DNA of 64,000 nucleotides from Baylisascaris procyonis (lineage: Eukaryota; Nematoda; Chromadorea; Rhabditida; Ascarididae): assembly GCA_037389465.1 (NCBI GenBank), contig JAZARR010000171.1, positions 3,867,001-3,931,000 of the forward strand, given 5' to 3'. Position numbers and translations under genes: made by a program. Below the pieces are notes generated by a model. That model was not told where the DNA came from. It saw nothing but the letters and a program-made list of their open reading frames with translations, and did not search any database. Of the stretch, positions 1-11,417 are shown one piece after another; position 1 is the first letter of the stretch; each line of letters starts with the position of its first letter.

Positions 1-3000
1 AGTAACAGCTGTAGCAAAGTTTACTTTTTAAAAATAATGGTAATCATGAAGAATGGAAAATTGAGCAATATCTATATGAATATGGCTAATTATTATTTTT
101 TAATTGTAAAGAATTAAATGAGACCTTTCGAGCGCATCCTTGTAAATACTGTCATCAGTGAAGACATAAACTCTGATTTATTCATATCTTATAGAATACT
201 GAGTATCTTATATATAATGTTATAGGTATTCTTCCTTCCCCAAAAAGGCAGTGTTGAGTCATCCTTGAATTACTACAGCAAGCAATTTAGTTCCCGCTTG
301 CGCACTTCACTAAACGCGTAGTATAAACGACAGCTACCTCCTGCATCACAACCTCTCCATGTAGGTGCTCAGGTGACTATGTGTGGTCTAGTATTGAGCC
401 ATTGGTACTGAACTATTTCCAATCTGGTGACATAATTATTTGTCAGACTATATGTGGAACATCTCATCATAAGGAAATTGCGGACTTCGCAACCAAAGGT
501 CTCTGTACTCGGAACTTCCTTCAGAATTTTGTCTCATGGTTTCCTTTGCAATTATCGTTTCCATGGAATATCTTTACTTTCATATCGCAGTGGCTGTGGC
601 GTTGTTGTTCGGTTTGTTTTGATATGTTCCACGTTGACTTGCTGTTGTTGTAAGAAAATTATGTGAAGTGTGGCTGTATTGATCAAACAATATCCCACCA
701 TGCCTCTGAGAATTCAAACTGGAAGCCAAAATTTCGATTGGTTCCCACCAGCGAAAAATATCAGTTCATTTTTCCAGAGTGCAGCAAAAGTTTGATTTTC
801 TTAAACGCCTTTCGGTATCAGCCAAGCTTTGGTCGATTACGACTGGTAGGAATTTCGATTGGTTAATCTTAATACATTCAATGCTGATATTACTTGATTG
901 TGTGTGGTACCTACTTGCGGCACCAACAGGGATTACTTATTATTATAATCGGCATCTGTTGTTACTGTTGCTAGTAATGCTTCGTAGTATTAGTTGCAAA
1001 TGTTGATTGAATGGATCCCACGGTGTTATTTTTTGACTCAAAACTAATTTTTTTTTTGTGAGTAGTTATCAGAAAAATAGAGAAACCACTTCCAATATCA
1101 GTGAAGAGTCACATAAACTTAAAGTCTGTTGTGGTTTATAGGGGTGGAGTGAAGCGTAAATACGGTATCACGGTTATTTCGGTCTGATATGGTATCACAG
1201 CGTAGATACGGTATCACAATTGAAAAGATTACTCGATGGAAGCAACGAACATCCCTAAGCCGTTTCACAATAGTCCGTTTTAGATAGCACAGTTCGTATA
1301 TATTTTAAAGACTGTCGTGGATGTGTGAGTGAAACACATTCTCAAGAATTGCTAGAGTACTCAAGATGTGAACGGTTGTAGTGGCTTTCCGCTGTTTTTG
1401 GATGGGCAGCGACGATGGGTAGTCACTAACGATGTCAAGTTGGACCACCAAAAAGAGGAAATTTTTGTGACCAGCACATGCTCATGATTACCCTCCCTAA
1501 TATTTCTGCTTTTTAGTGACTTCGAAGCACTTAGATGGGTTCACTACTTCTGTAATGCCCGTGGAGCACAAGAAGTCAAAATTTCGGTGAACACCTAAGA
1601 TCATATATTTGCAGTTTGCCGTTTACAGTTATCCTTATCGTTACTATACACAGCGTTGAACTCAAAATTGTGTATTTCAATTAATACTATAGAAATCTCA
1701 GCGTTCATCCACTTCACATATATAAAGCAGCAGAAAAATCTCATAGCACCAAATAGAATAAAAGTTACGAAGCTCAAAGAAGTTATATTTGTGTTTAAGA
1801 AGTGAAGCAATGAGAGAAAGGAACCGTTGAGATCAGAGGAAAAGTCGCCGACAAGCATGAATCATCACTATCGTGGAATATAAACAACGATAGTGAAGGT
1901 CGAAAATGGGAACTATTTCTTCATGTTGAACAAAAGCGCATATTACTTCCCTACTGCATGGGTGAAAAGAAGGATGATGATTGCGGTTTTATTCTCGGAG
2001 CAGTGCACCGCAAATGATGATTCTCAGCGAGCGGAAATAAAACCTAAGAGGACTGGAGGGACAGCCTTCTCTCAGGTATTAATCAAGTCTACGAAGACGA
2101 AAAGCATAACGACAGCAGAAAACTGTAATGTGAATGAAATGATACATGGCACAACATGTGCGCCATTTTCTTTTTACACAAGCAATCAGCAGCTCACGAA
2201 AGAGGTTGGCCACAAAGCAAAGTGTTGCAATCGAAATATGTTCCTTATATGCACGTGATTAAACTGATCCATATACAGCATTCCTTTATATTGATAGGTG
2301 TCACCGTGATATGCTATGACTCCATGGATGCGCAGTGCAGTGATGGATCGTTTCAATAAATAAATACGGAAAAAATTCAGGCAGCTAATCAAACTTCGCA
2401 ATACATTTTCTTCAATCTTTAGAATATCGTCTAAAGAAATGTTGCTAATTTTACCAGACTCTCCGAACAAAAATATTCCTCCTTTCCCCTTATCTGAGTG
2501 CACCAATGCAAACAAAAGCTCTATCGAAATGCAACTATGCACACAACAACTCTGATCACCCCGTCTGAGCAACAATCTCCGCACATTTAACTAATTCCAC
2601 CTCCAAATAAAAGTAGTCATACTTGAGTGATACCTCTAGAAGCACTCCTCATAAATGAAATTGCGGAGTCGGAAGGTTAACGCTATTTTTTTACAAGTAT
2701 GCAATTCATATTTACATGCATTTTGTCCATCAAAATGTCTGATGACACACATCGTGGAAAAATTCATCGATAAATTCATCCAACTGGTCATGAAGAAGAC
2801 GAGTTTCCTCATTCGTTGATTCTTTCATTCGTTTGTTAAATGAAACAATTTTTTTTATTTTTATTTATTAGCAAATGATCAATGACAACACAGCATAATG
2901 ACAAAAGCACCTCGAATAGAGATCGACAGGGGTGAGGGGTAGTCAAAAGCAGGAAACAATCGCACAATGTAACTTTGAATCAAACAATAATCCAAATTAA

Positions 3001-3877
3001 GAGTGCAGTCTCATAACTTAGCAACACCACGTTTGTGCTCGCTGCACTCCAATGCGTACATAAGCCGCAGTTAACCCCTTCCTATAATATTCAAATGGCC
3101 TGTCCGATCCCTCCCAGAGGTGCACTCAGGAATCAAAAAATAAAAATAAAAAATAAAAATCAAAAAATACCCTGATAAAGAACCTTGACGAAAAAGGCAA
3201 TATTGAAATATGCGGTTGCACTAAAAACGGAGAAAATGAGCATGTAGAGGAAAATAGAACACGATGTTGGTACCATTCGGCAAAGAGAACTTTTTTGAAG
3301 ATTTCGAATAAAAAGTGGTGGTACTTTCTCTTAGCAGCTTAAGAAAAAGCGACATCGGAAATCATCGATGTCCATTCATTTCTTTAGATCAGTGACATGT
3401 CTTTAGTGCAACGCTCTCTCTTTATAATAAAAATTGTGAGCACAAAACACGGTAAATCTGAACATAAGAAACAAACGAAACGAAAAGAGAAGGGAAAGTG
3501 AAATATAACCAAACATATGACGATAAAAACACATGAAAAAGCAACAATATTACATATGTTAGCAAAACGGCATCAAATTAAAAATGAAACATTCTGAAAT
3601 CACATTACAACAGCAACAAGCGACGACTATTGGTGGCAAACCCATATCAAGTACCGGGTGGGTAAATGGCTACAGTACTTAACAATGCTTTCCAACGACA
3701 GCCCTCAATTAATATGACTTAGCTGGAGCCGAAATGTGATGCCCCATCAATCAGTAAGAAATTCGAGGGATAATCATTTAATACACAAAAAACCAGAAGT
3801 GGGCTCATCAAAATATCACCCAAAAGTACCCGAACGGGAATCAACATCAACTAACCGAAACTGCCATACATGGAAGA
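1..3877. other. No confidently supported gene; AT-rich non-coding DNA
   Basis: I see no chain of exons with compatible splice sites here. Open frames are short and lack recognisable motifs. The longest on the minus strand is listed separately at 2186-2584. A motif reading GGTATCAC is iterated three times between 1164 and 1217. An A-rich low-complexity stretch lies near 3135-3170. Confidence 0.5.
2186..2584 (-). CDS. Uncertain hypothetical ORF, minus strand
   Basis: Open frame of 132 codons on the minus strand. Its middle part has a mixed, protein-like composition with an acidic/hydrophobic segment (ISLDDILKIEENVLRSLISC) and no low-complexity runs. I do not recognise a family. It could be an internal exon of a minus-strand gene that begins near 5415, but I could not join the two with confident splice sites. 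It could equally be chance, because an open frame of this length is not exceptional in 64 kb. Confidence 0.2.
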   Translation of the reverse strand: MRRLLLRRGDQSCCVHSCISIELLFALVHSDKGKGGIFLFGESGKISNISLDDILKIEENVLRSLISCLNFFRIYLLKRSITALRIHGVIAYHGDTYQYKGMLYMDQFNHVHIRNIFRLQHFALWPTSFVSC

Positions 3878-3973
3878 GAGGCGAGAGGCGCAGAGTCAGC
3901 ATTCACAGAGAGGCAAGAGACGCAGAGTCAGCGTTCACAAAGATGCAAGAGACGCAGAGTCACTAATCACAGA
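3878..3973. repeat. 32-bp minisatellite, 3 copies
   Basis: Three consecutive 32-bp units, each beginning GA(G/T)GC(A/G)AGAG and containing the core CGCAGAGTC. The second and third copies differ from the first at a few positions. The repeat is purine-rich on the plus strand. No gene context is evident. Confidence 0.85.
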
Positions 3974-5214
3974 GATGGTAATCGATATATGCACATAGCC
4001 ACACAGCCAGTAGCGGACTGTCAAAGATCGCTCAGCACGCATCACTTTTAGCCGATTGGGTGACCATCGACATGATGCTACCGTACTTATATGCCCCGCC
4101 CCTAGATCAAAGATACTGTGACAACGCCCGCAGTGCGCCAAAAAGTTACTTTTTTTGCAAGAGAACTATCAAGAAACAAAGGCAAAACTAACAAATTAAA
4201 CACCAAACAAATAGCCCTTCATAACACTCATCTGTCACAAGATCATTTCAAGGGATTCTGCAGCCACAACGTCATTTATAAATGTCCGCCATATTCGATC
4301 ATCAATAATTAATGCTTCGTGGAAACTAATCAATAAAGGGACCATTTCATGACTTTGCAAATGTAAATCTCGTCAACACAAACGTACAGACTATAGGACG
4401 GGTCTAGTCAAAAGCCGCTTAACGAAAGAATCCGGAGTGAAATCGAATGGTCATTGGAATATGGTGAACGCAAGGATGGCCATAGTGTGGATTCAGGGCG
4501 CCTAGTGTGGATCACCAGTAGATCACCAAAGGGCCATTTTGAACTTCACTGTAGTTCTTTGCAGTTTTTCAAAACGCAGAGATGAGCATTCAAGCATGCT
4601 GAGTACGCATTCAATATAGAATGCGATGATGCGGCTTGCGCTTTGGAATGCCAAATACATTGCTCACTTGCACTGGGTGCTTCATGTTGTATTAAATATA
4701 AAAAATTGGAGCAAGAAAAGAAATCTGCGGTTAGCTGCCACTCTCTTCTCAAAATATTCATCTAAGGAGCAAGCTTGTTTCCCTTCTGTAATAACAATCA
4801 GCTAAGAAAGATGCCTCAACCACCAACCGAGTTCCTATCACATCATAACGAAAAAATTCACCTCTCTCGCACTAATGAATTCCATCACTGGATAAAATCG
4901 AAACAAGTTCTGCTAATTTAGATATAAGCCTATTTTTATCGGCAGTGCACCTACACTATAAAGTCTGCAATACACTAATTGCTTAGATTTACGTAGTTTA
5001 CCTACTAGTAGTTTAACTTAGTACTCATAAATATCAACTAATCAACAGGAATCGTAACAAGTTTGCGAATTTCGTGCAGTGGGTAAACATGCAATCTTTT
5101 TAGCAGCAAATGGTGCTCCATGTGATTCTCAAAATACTTAATCACGTTCTACAGAATAAAATGACATAATATGCACTGTGAGAGTTATACTTAAGTGACA
5201 GCTTCTCTTTTTTT

Positions 5215-5415
5215 CTAAGTACCCATTAAGAAATAGAAATCAATCATTTCTACGGTCACCTCAGGCCTAATCTGTAGACAGCGGGCAAATGAAAGAAAAC
5301 CTGGCAGGCGTATGAAACGTTTGATGAGACGAATTGCCTGCATTCTCGCACCACTTTGCCAACTCTCTTCATTTGTTTGCCACTTAATGCCACTTATAAG
5401 CTTCGACGATGCCAT
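5215..5415 (-). CDS. Candidate first exon of a minus-strand gene
   Basis: Reading the minus strand, an acceptor-like TTGATTCAG and a second CATTCAG lie a few bases before an ATG at 5415-5413. This resembles a trans-splice or 5'-UTR acceptor. The following frame starts MASSKLISGIKWQ, has mixed composition (ESWQSGARMQAIRLIKRFIRLP), and is richer in G+C than the flanking DNA. A possible donor (CAG|GTTTTC) follows after about 39 codons; otherwise the frame runs to a stop at 5215. No homology is recognised. Downstream exons would lie at lower coordinates and were not resolved. Confidence 0.3.
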   Translation of the reverse strand: MASSKLISGIKWQTNEESWQSGARMQAIRLIKRFIRLPGFLSFARCLQIRPEVTVEMIDFYFLMGT

Positions 5416-7184
5416 GTAAGCACTGAATGCGTGTGCTGAATCAAAGAATTAGAGCGAAATGAAACGAACAAGCAATGAATGTTGAAAGCAAGAAATAAAC
5501 AAACGAGCGCATTTAAATGAAAAAAAATATAACAATATAATAACACATAGGATAGTGGGGGTGGATGAAACCTGAAATATGATTATAACATCTTGATGAA
5601 AACAAAATGTTGCATTAGAATACGTACGAGCTTTAATGCAGAAGAGAATCAGATTTTATACGATTCAAACCTGTGCCGTTCTTCGTTCTCGGTAAGAGTG
5701 TTGATGAGAATTTCGCTTGATTGTCTGATGAGAGATCCTGTAACTAATACAACTGGCAATATAATTTAATGAAGAAAATGAATAGCGAATGTAAAGAACT
5801 GATACGAGAGGAAAAGAAAACGTATAGGCCTGTGTTTTGGAGCTAACGAAATCGGTAAAATGTGAGCATGACGCGTACGCAAGAAAAACGTTAAATATTC
5901 CTTGGAAGTAAGGTGAAATTTGAAAAAAAAAATTAACAAGGCTGCTTACATGGATGTAATTCGAATCCTACTCATCTATAACCGGCGGCAACAACTGATA
6001 ACACATTTAGAGCTAATAAATACGATTCACATGCAAATAAAACTGCGATGAACAAATTTCTACCCTATAAATTTGAATTTAACGCACGAACAAACGCGAA
6101 TTTATCACCTTCGAGGAGCCCCTTTTTCCTTCACCCATTCTTTTTATTTCATCTTCTCCTTTGAAGATATACTGAGCCCGAATCAAATGCAGTCACGGTC
6201 GTAATTCTAGTATTACGAATGTGACGGGCGTGGGACATAAGTGAAATACTATTTGCAAGGAGGAGGGGGAATAAAACATAGCGAATAATAAAACATGAAA
6301 ACGGCGGACAGATGCCAACAGCATATTGTATAATGTGAAATATCACAGCGCAAACGAACGCACCCAATCGATTGTGGAGGCATAAGGCAGCGAGATCAAA
6401 TACGCTCTTTCATTTAGAAGCATCTTCACTGAAACGGTCGCGATGTTTCTCTCTATGATTGCTGCACTTGTTAACGAGAAAGCAGTAGTGGTCAACGGCT
6501 TGAAGCGCGTCGCACATCGGTATTACAAATGTCGCAACGCAACGATACAAGTCAACGCTTAAAGTAGAAGGGTTGCGTGCTAGTGCGAGCCCAACTGACA
6601 GTGGACATGATCTCCTTTAATCTTCACTGCGCACGCCGCTTACCAAGCTATGATAAGACCATACTTGTCGCGTTGCGTTTTCTCTGCCACCCAATTATAA
6701 TGACTGATTTTTTCTCAAAGATTTCTCTAGTACTGAAATATATACGTTATTTCCGTGTAGCACGTTAGGGCTTGATGTGAATGCTAATATTTGACGAGAT
6801 TGGTATAGCTAGGAATGTTTAATTTTGATTTCAGTGGAGGGTGCAATGCTTTAAAAAGAAATACCCAAAATAAGCACTAGTATATCCACGCCGTCATGTT
6901 CAGTTAATGTCGTTTATATCGCTTTTGAAATCAAAAATATTGAGCACATTGAGCTCAGTGCCATCTGCATATGTGTAGAAGAGGCTTTTTTATTGCTTAG
7001 GAATGAATGGTTTTTTATTTCCGTAGCGAACTATCTCATATTTGCGACTTCCTATTTTTGAATGAGTGCAACCCTTTGCAAATTGTGTCCAAGTGAAATG
7101 CCGATTGTCCTAATTAATCCAATTCACTGGCACGTGTCTGTAAACACGTAATAAAAATTAATAACCTATCATTGATGAAGTAAC

Positions 7185-7541
7185 TTAGTAATAGACAAAT
7201 GCAATCGGAATGCAGTGAACAGTTGACCATTCGAGAGTGAATGCTTGATCTGTTGACGGAATCGAACTGCCTTTGCAATATCGATATGGAGTTCGTGACG
7301 CGAATGGCATCAAAGAATTTCTCCTAAACGCAATCACGACAAAACCCATGTTAACCCGAACGACTTCCACGATCCATTTGAATAAATGTCCGTCTAAACT
7401 TCCAATGAAGCATCTTCGCTTTACGATATAGAATTGAAAAATGTCCCTGCAAAATTTCACATCGTTTTTGCATGTTTGCATGGACAGAATCTCTGCCTCA
7501 ACAAATTCTTCTCTCCAAAAATTTGGAAAACTAGCGACCAA
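7185..7541 (-). CDS. Uncertain hypothetical ORF, minus strand
   Basis: A 118-codon open frame on the minus strand with mixed composition, ending about 190 bp before the start of the plus-strand gene at 7731. No signal peptide, domain or splice sites could be assigned. It may be spurious. Confidence 0.15.
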   Translation of the reverse strand: MVASFPNFWREEFVEAEILSMQTCKNDVKFCRDIFQFYIVKRRCFIGSLDGHLFKWIVEVVRVNMGFVVIAFRRNSLMPFASRTPYRYCKGSSIPSTDQAFTLEWSTVHCIPIAFVYY

Positions 7542-7689
7542 GGGCTTATGCGGTCAGTGTGTTGGTCATATTTGATTCTATGCCCTTGATCTATTCCATG
7601 CCATCGAGTCAAAGGACAACACGTTTGAATTACTTGGGATATGCGTACGCTGTGCGAAAGAAACTAAACGAATTAAAACTGTCTAAGGG

Positions 7690-7700
7690 TTGCATTTGCA
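7690..7700 (+). promoter_or_regulatory. 3' splice acceptor just upstream of start codon (trans-splice candidate)
   Basis: GGTTGCATTTGCAG ends at 7701, 29 bases before the ATG at 7731. In nematodes such a site next to the start codon is typically where a spliced leader is added, but an ordinary 5'-UTR intron would look the same. The short leader between this site and the ATG contains no other ATG. Confidence 0.4.
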
Positions 7701-7730
7701 GTAGTGGATTATACTACAGCGACTCATAAA

Positions 7731-7953
7731 ATGGCGAACGCATCTGAATCGCTCCCGGAAATCCTCCTCCAAATCATGGCCCTTTTGGGCCTCGTTAGAG
7801 TAAGGCGTTGCCAAGACGCCTTTGCTGCCGCCGCAGCTGTGTTCGGCGTTGAATTGCTAGAGCTCTACCGTGAGGTGGAGCTCTTCCTGCAGCAACATTG
7901 GAAGGAGGATTTTGCCCCCCTCGACGTCCATCGACAAGGCCTGTGGTATTTCG
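7731..7953 (+). CDS. OTU-like gene, exon 1 (aa 1-74)
   Basis: Starts at the first ATG after an acceptor-like site. It ends in phase 1 at TTC G|GTTCGT. It encodes two helical segments, including an unusual run of five Ala ([11 protein letters not shown]) and an acidic helix ([17 protein letters not shown]). Confidence 0.75.
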
Positions 7954-10900
7954 GTTCGTTTTTCTAAAACTTTATTTGCAAAATTTATGAACCAATGAAT
8001 AATTTAATTTATTGGGCGGAGGGCTGAGGTAGTGCAGCATTGAAATCATTATGCGTGTCACACTGATGCGTATGGATTTTCTTTGATCGATCTTTCGGTA
8101 ATAGCTAATGTTTTTTTCGACTGTTTTTTATTAAACAATTGTCGTGGGCCATTTTCAAACCGTTTCATGATGTGCCACGAAGTTTGGATTAACCACGTCA
8201 TAGGGTTGGTGACTGTCGAAATGGTGGCAAGTTTACGTAACGGATGCATATGGTCGAATGTCATATGCATATGCCATGAGAATCCCTTTCTTACGTCATG
8301 CTTATGTTATGTTAAGGCACCGTTGCTTTTGCATTCGTTTTGGAGGAAAAATTGGATGGCAAAATGCTGTCGAAAGTTAACCGGCTGAAGTGATTTGGGA
8401 TCGAAGTAATAGCATTAATATACAACTAGCCTTAATATGTTTTAGTTCGGGAAGCAGTAGGACGCCGCCCACATCCGTTGTTGCTCGAGGCCGCGTGTCG
8501 GCTGAAGAGAGTACAACTGAGCATCTGGGATGTGGAGCGGCGCAGCTGCGACCTCTACGGCCACGACGGGCCGATGTATAACGTGGCTGTCGAGGGAGGT
8601 ATCTTTGTCGCTATGATGGAGCAGCCGATAGTGCCGGTGAGTACATTTTGATTTTATTGCCTTTAACTTCGGTCTATATTTCACTATCACAACCTTGCAT
8701 ATTCCACATCCTCATCTGCAGCAGCGAACTTCTAGCAAATTTTGAGATTAAAGTCATACTAAAACGCGTGTCAATATGGAACATGCCGCAGATTAGGCAA
8801 CCTTAACACTCACGTTAAGGAATAAGCGGAGGATGCTTGTAGACTAATTGATGTTTCGATTGCAGTGGTACCAAAGTGTAGCCCGTGAGCTGGAACCCGG
8901 CACTAGCCACGGCCGCCGGGATGAGGCAAGGATCACGCCTCCGGTGCCGATAGAGCCGGAACAGGCTCTGCATGAACCGGAGGTTGGACCTCATCCCGAT
9001 GTTAACGCGACGCCTCGATGCCGAAGCGTCGAAGAGAGGGAAAGGGAGGCAGCAGCCCGCAACGAAAGGGCGCAGTGGCTGGAAGCCCTTGCAGCTCGCT
9101 ACCGTGAAATGCTGTAAGTGACTGCTGTCTTGTCCATTTGAACCTTCATTGCACACTGCATTTTTTTCAATATTTGTGCAGATAGCAGCACACTAATAAT
9201 TGAATGAAAGTCATCGACAGATAATCTTTGCGTTCTAAAGGAAGAGCATTATGTGCTCGCTATTTGAAGAAAATTTCCATTCGATATAGTAGCACAACTG
9301 AGAAACATATATTGGTTTTGAAGCAGCTGTCATTGAAGAGTTGTCTAACAAGTCTCGCCATGAATCATACTGTAGCAATCAGATTTTCGTAGTTTCAGCT
9401 TGAGTTGTTCCCGTATGAAATTTGCGGGTGCGCAGGCGAACAGACACACGTACACAAAGATCACTTTGCCATGATGTGCCTTTGCAAGCAACTATGAAAG
9501 GCCTATAGAAATATAGAAAGCTTTTCCATGAAGATAACAAGGAATGTAATTCCGTCTTTACGCATTCAAACGCCTGTCTAACTTTGTCCATAACTGCAGC
9601 CGCCCAAGAGCGAGAGCGAATGCGCCCGCGGAGCGAGCGCCACGCAGACGGGCAATAAAGCAGCAGCCGGAATTCAAACCGGCAGACATAAGTGTGCTGC
9701 CAGCCCATATGGCCGCCGAATTAGTCGCACCGGCAACGGCACCGTACATTGTTCGGGACAATAAAATATGTAAGTATTTCCACTTGCCTTGCGGTTCTTT
9801 TTTCAAAAACTTGTTCTTCACGCTCTCTGAAGTTGTCCATAGTATATTCTGTCCCCTGGTCTTAAGGAAAGAATCGTCTAGGAATGAATAGGGTGAAGAG
9901 GCACCCATTCGAAGAAGGTTCTCCTGCATTGTCAGCCGAAGGCTTCTAAGTAGTCGGATGAAATGTAGAATTGTGAATGTTACTGTTTTGCTTGAAGTGA
10001 GCATTAACTGCCTGATTTTCCATTTTATATGCGTCAATGAGGAGTTCACAAGTCAGCAAAATTAGTCATGCTAACGTGATTATGATGATGATTTGCATGA
10101 AGTGAGATAAAGTTTAGTTGAAATTTTTTTGTCTACCAATGAAAGCATGCATCCTGATCTGCGACCGCAGACTGAAGAGCTTACCTAATGATCGCACTAA
10201 AGCCTTCAGAGATGTGCGAAGTTACGGTGAATGCTGAAGCCTGTTTTTAGTGTGTCGTTTGCCACACTGCGGCGTCGGTGATCGAGAATTTGAGACTGTC
10301 GCGGCATGGAGGAAGCATGTCGCGCTTGCCAAGTCCCATCTCGAAGACGGTAAGCGACTTCATTTTGCTATCTGCATTGTGACGACATTTTTCGGTTGTC
10401 TTTCTTTATTTTCCATGTGAGCTATCTACATTGGTTTATTTCCTCTGAGATTTCGTTGGAAAATATTATGCCACTAGTGTACTCGTCTTGTGAGCAAGAG
10501 CGAACTGATGATCTCGCTTAAGACGATAGGCACGTTTTACTAAAAGACTGAAATCCACGAGTTTATTTTATTTACTGCTTATTCATGTGATCGTCATTGA
10601 TAATCTACTTTTCTTTTGTATGATTTCAGCATTCTGCGGCACATGTGGGCATCACTTGGTGGTGCCACCTGAGGCGGACGCAGCAACCACGAAGGTAAGC
10701 CGTGAAAACCAGCTTTCTTTGGTTGCATCTTTTCCTCCATAAATATTCATATGTTTCCGAAGGGATTGGGCGGAAACGTAATTCAAATGCGTTTCCGTTC
10801 ATATCCATCATGTGGTAAAATCCACACTGAGTAGAATCGTATCAAAGGATTTCGGCTTGGCCGTATTCTGTAGTAGAATTGTACAGGGGAATTTAATAAC

Positions 10901-11368
10901 ATTCAAGTCTCCCTGTCAATGACCGTTCCTCAAGTCACTATTCATTCTAAGTTTTAGCAGCAGTGAAAAGCTCATAAAATCGTGTTTTGGACATGTACTC
11001 TCATAAGCGCAGTGGATTGATTTTCTGGATGTTGTGACACCTGAAATTTGCGATCGGTGAAGATTTTGGTATTTTGATTTCAGGCCTTCATAACGGCACA
11101 TAAGAGAGAGCGCTGTATTGGTGCTCCGAAGGCCGTCGTGCAGCAGAGGCGCGAAAACGCCGCGTGGCTTAGCAGCCTCAGAAGAAATACTAGCCACATT
11201 CTGCTGCCTGGTTAGTATTTTCTTCATTCCCAGCCTTATCCGATTTGACGGTTTTAGGAACTCACGTTTGGCAGATTCTTGCACTTCAAGTCCGTCGTTA
11301 CTAAGTTGGGAGGGGAAATGAAATGGTGTGACCGATTATATATGTATATACATATATACATATATATA

Positions 11369-11417
<49 letters not shown>

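Noticed and set aside
9558..10049. Minus-strand 163-codon frame
   Set aside because: It overlaps exon 4 of the OTU-like gene in antisense and stays open because of that exon's high G+C. The plus-strand exon has matching splice phases.
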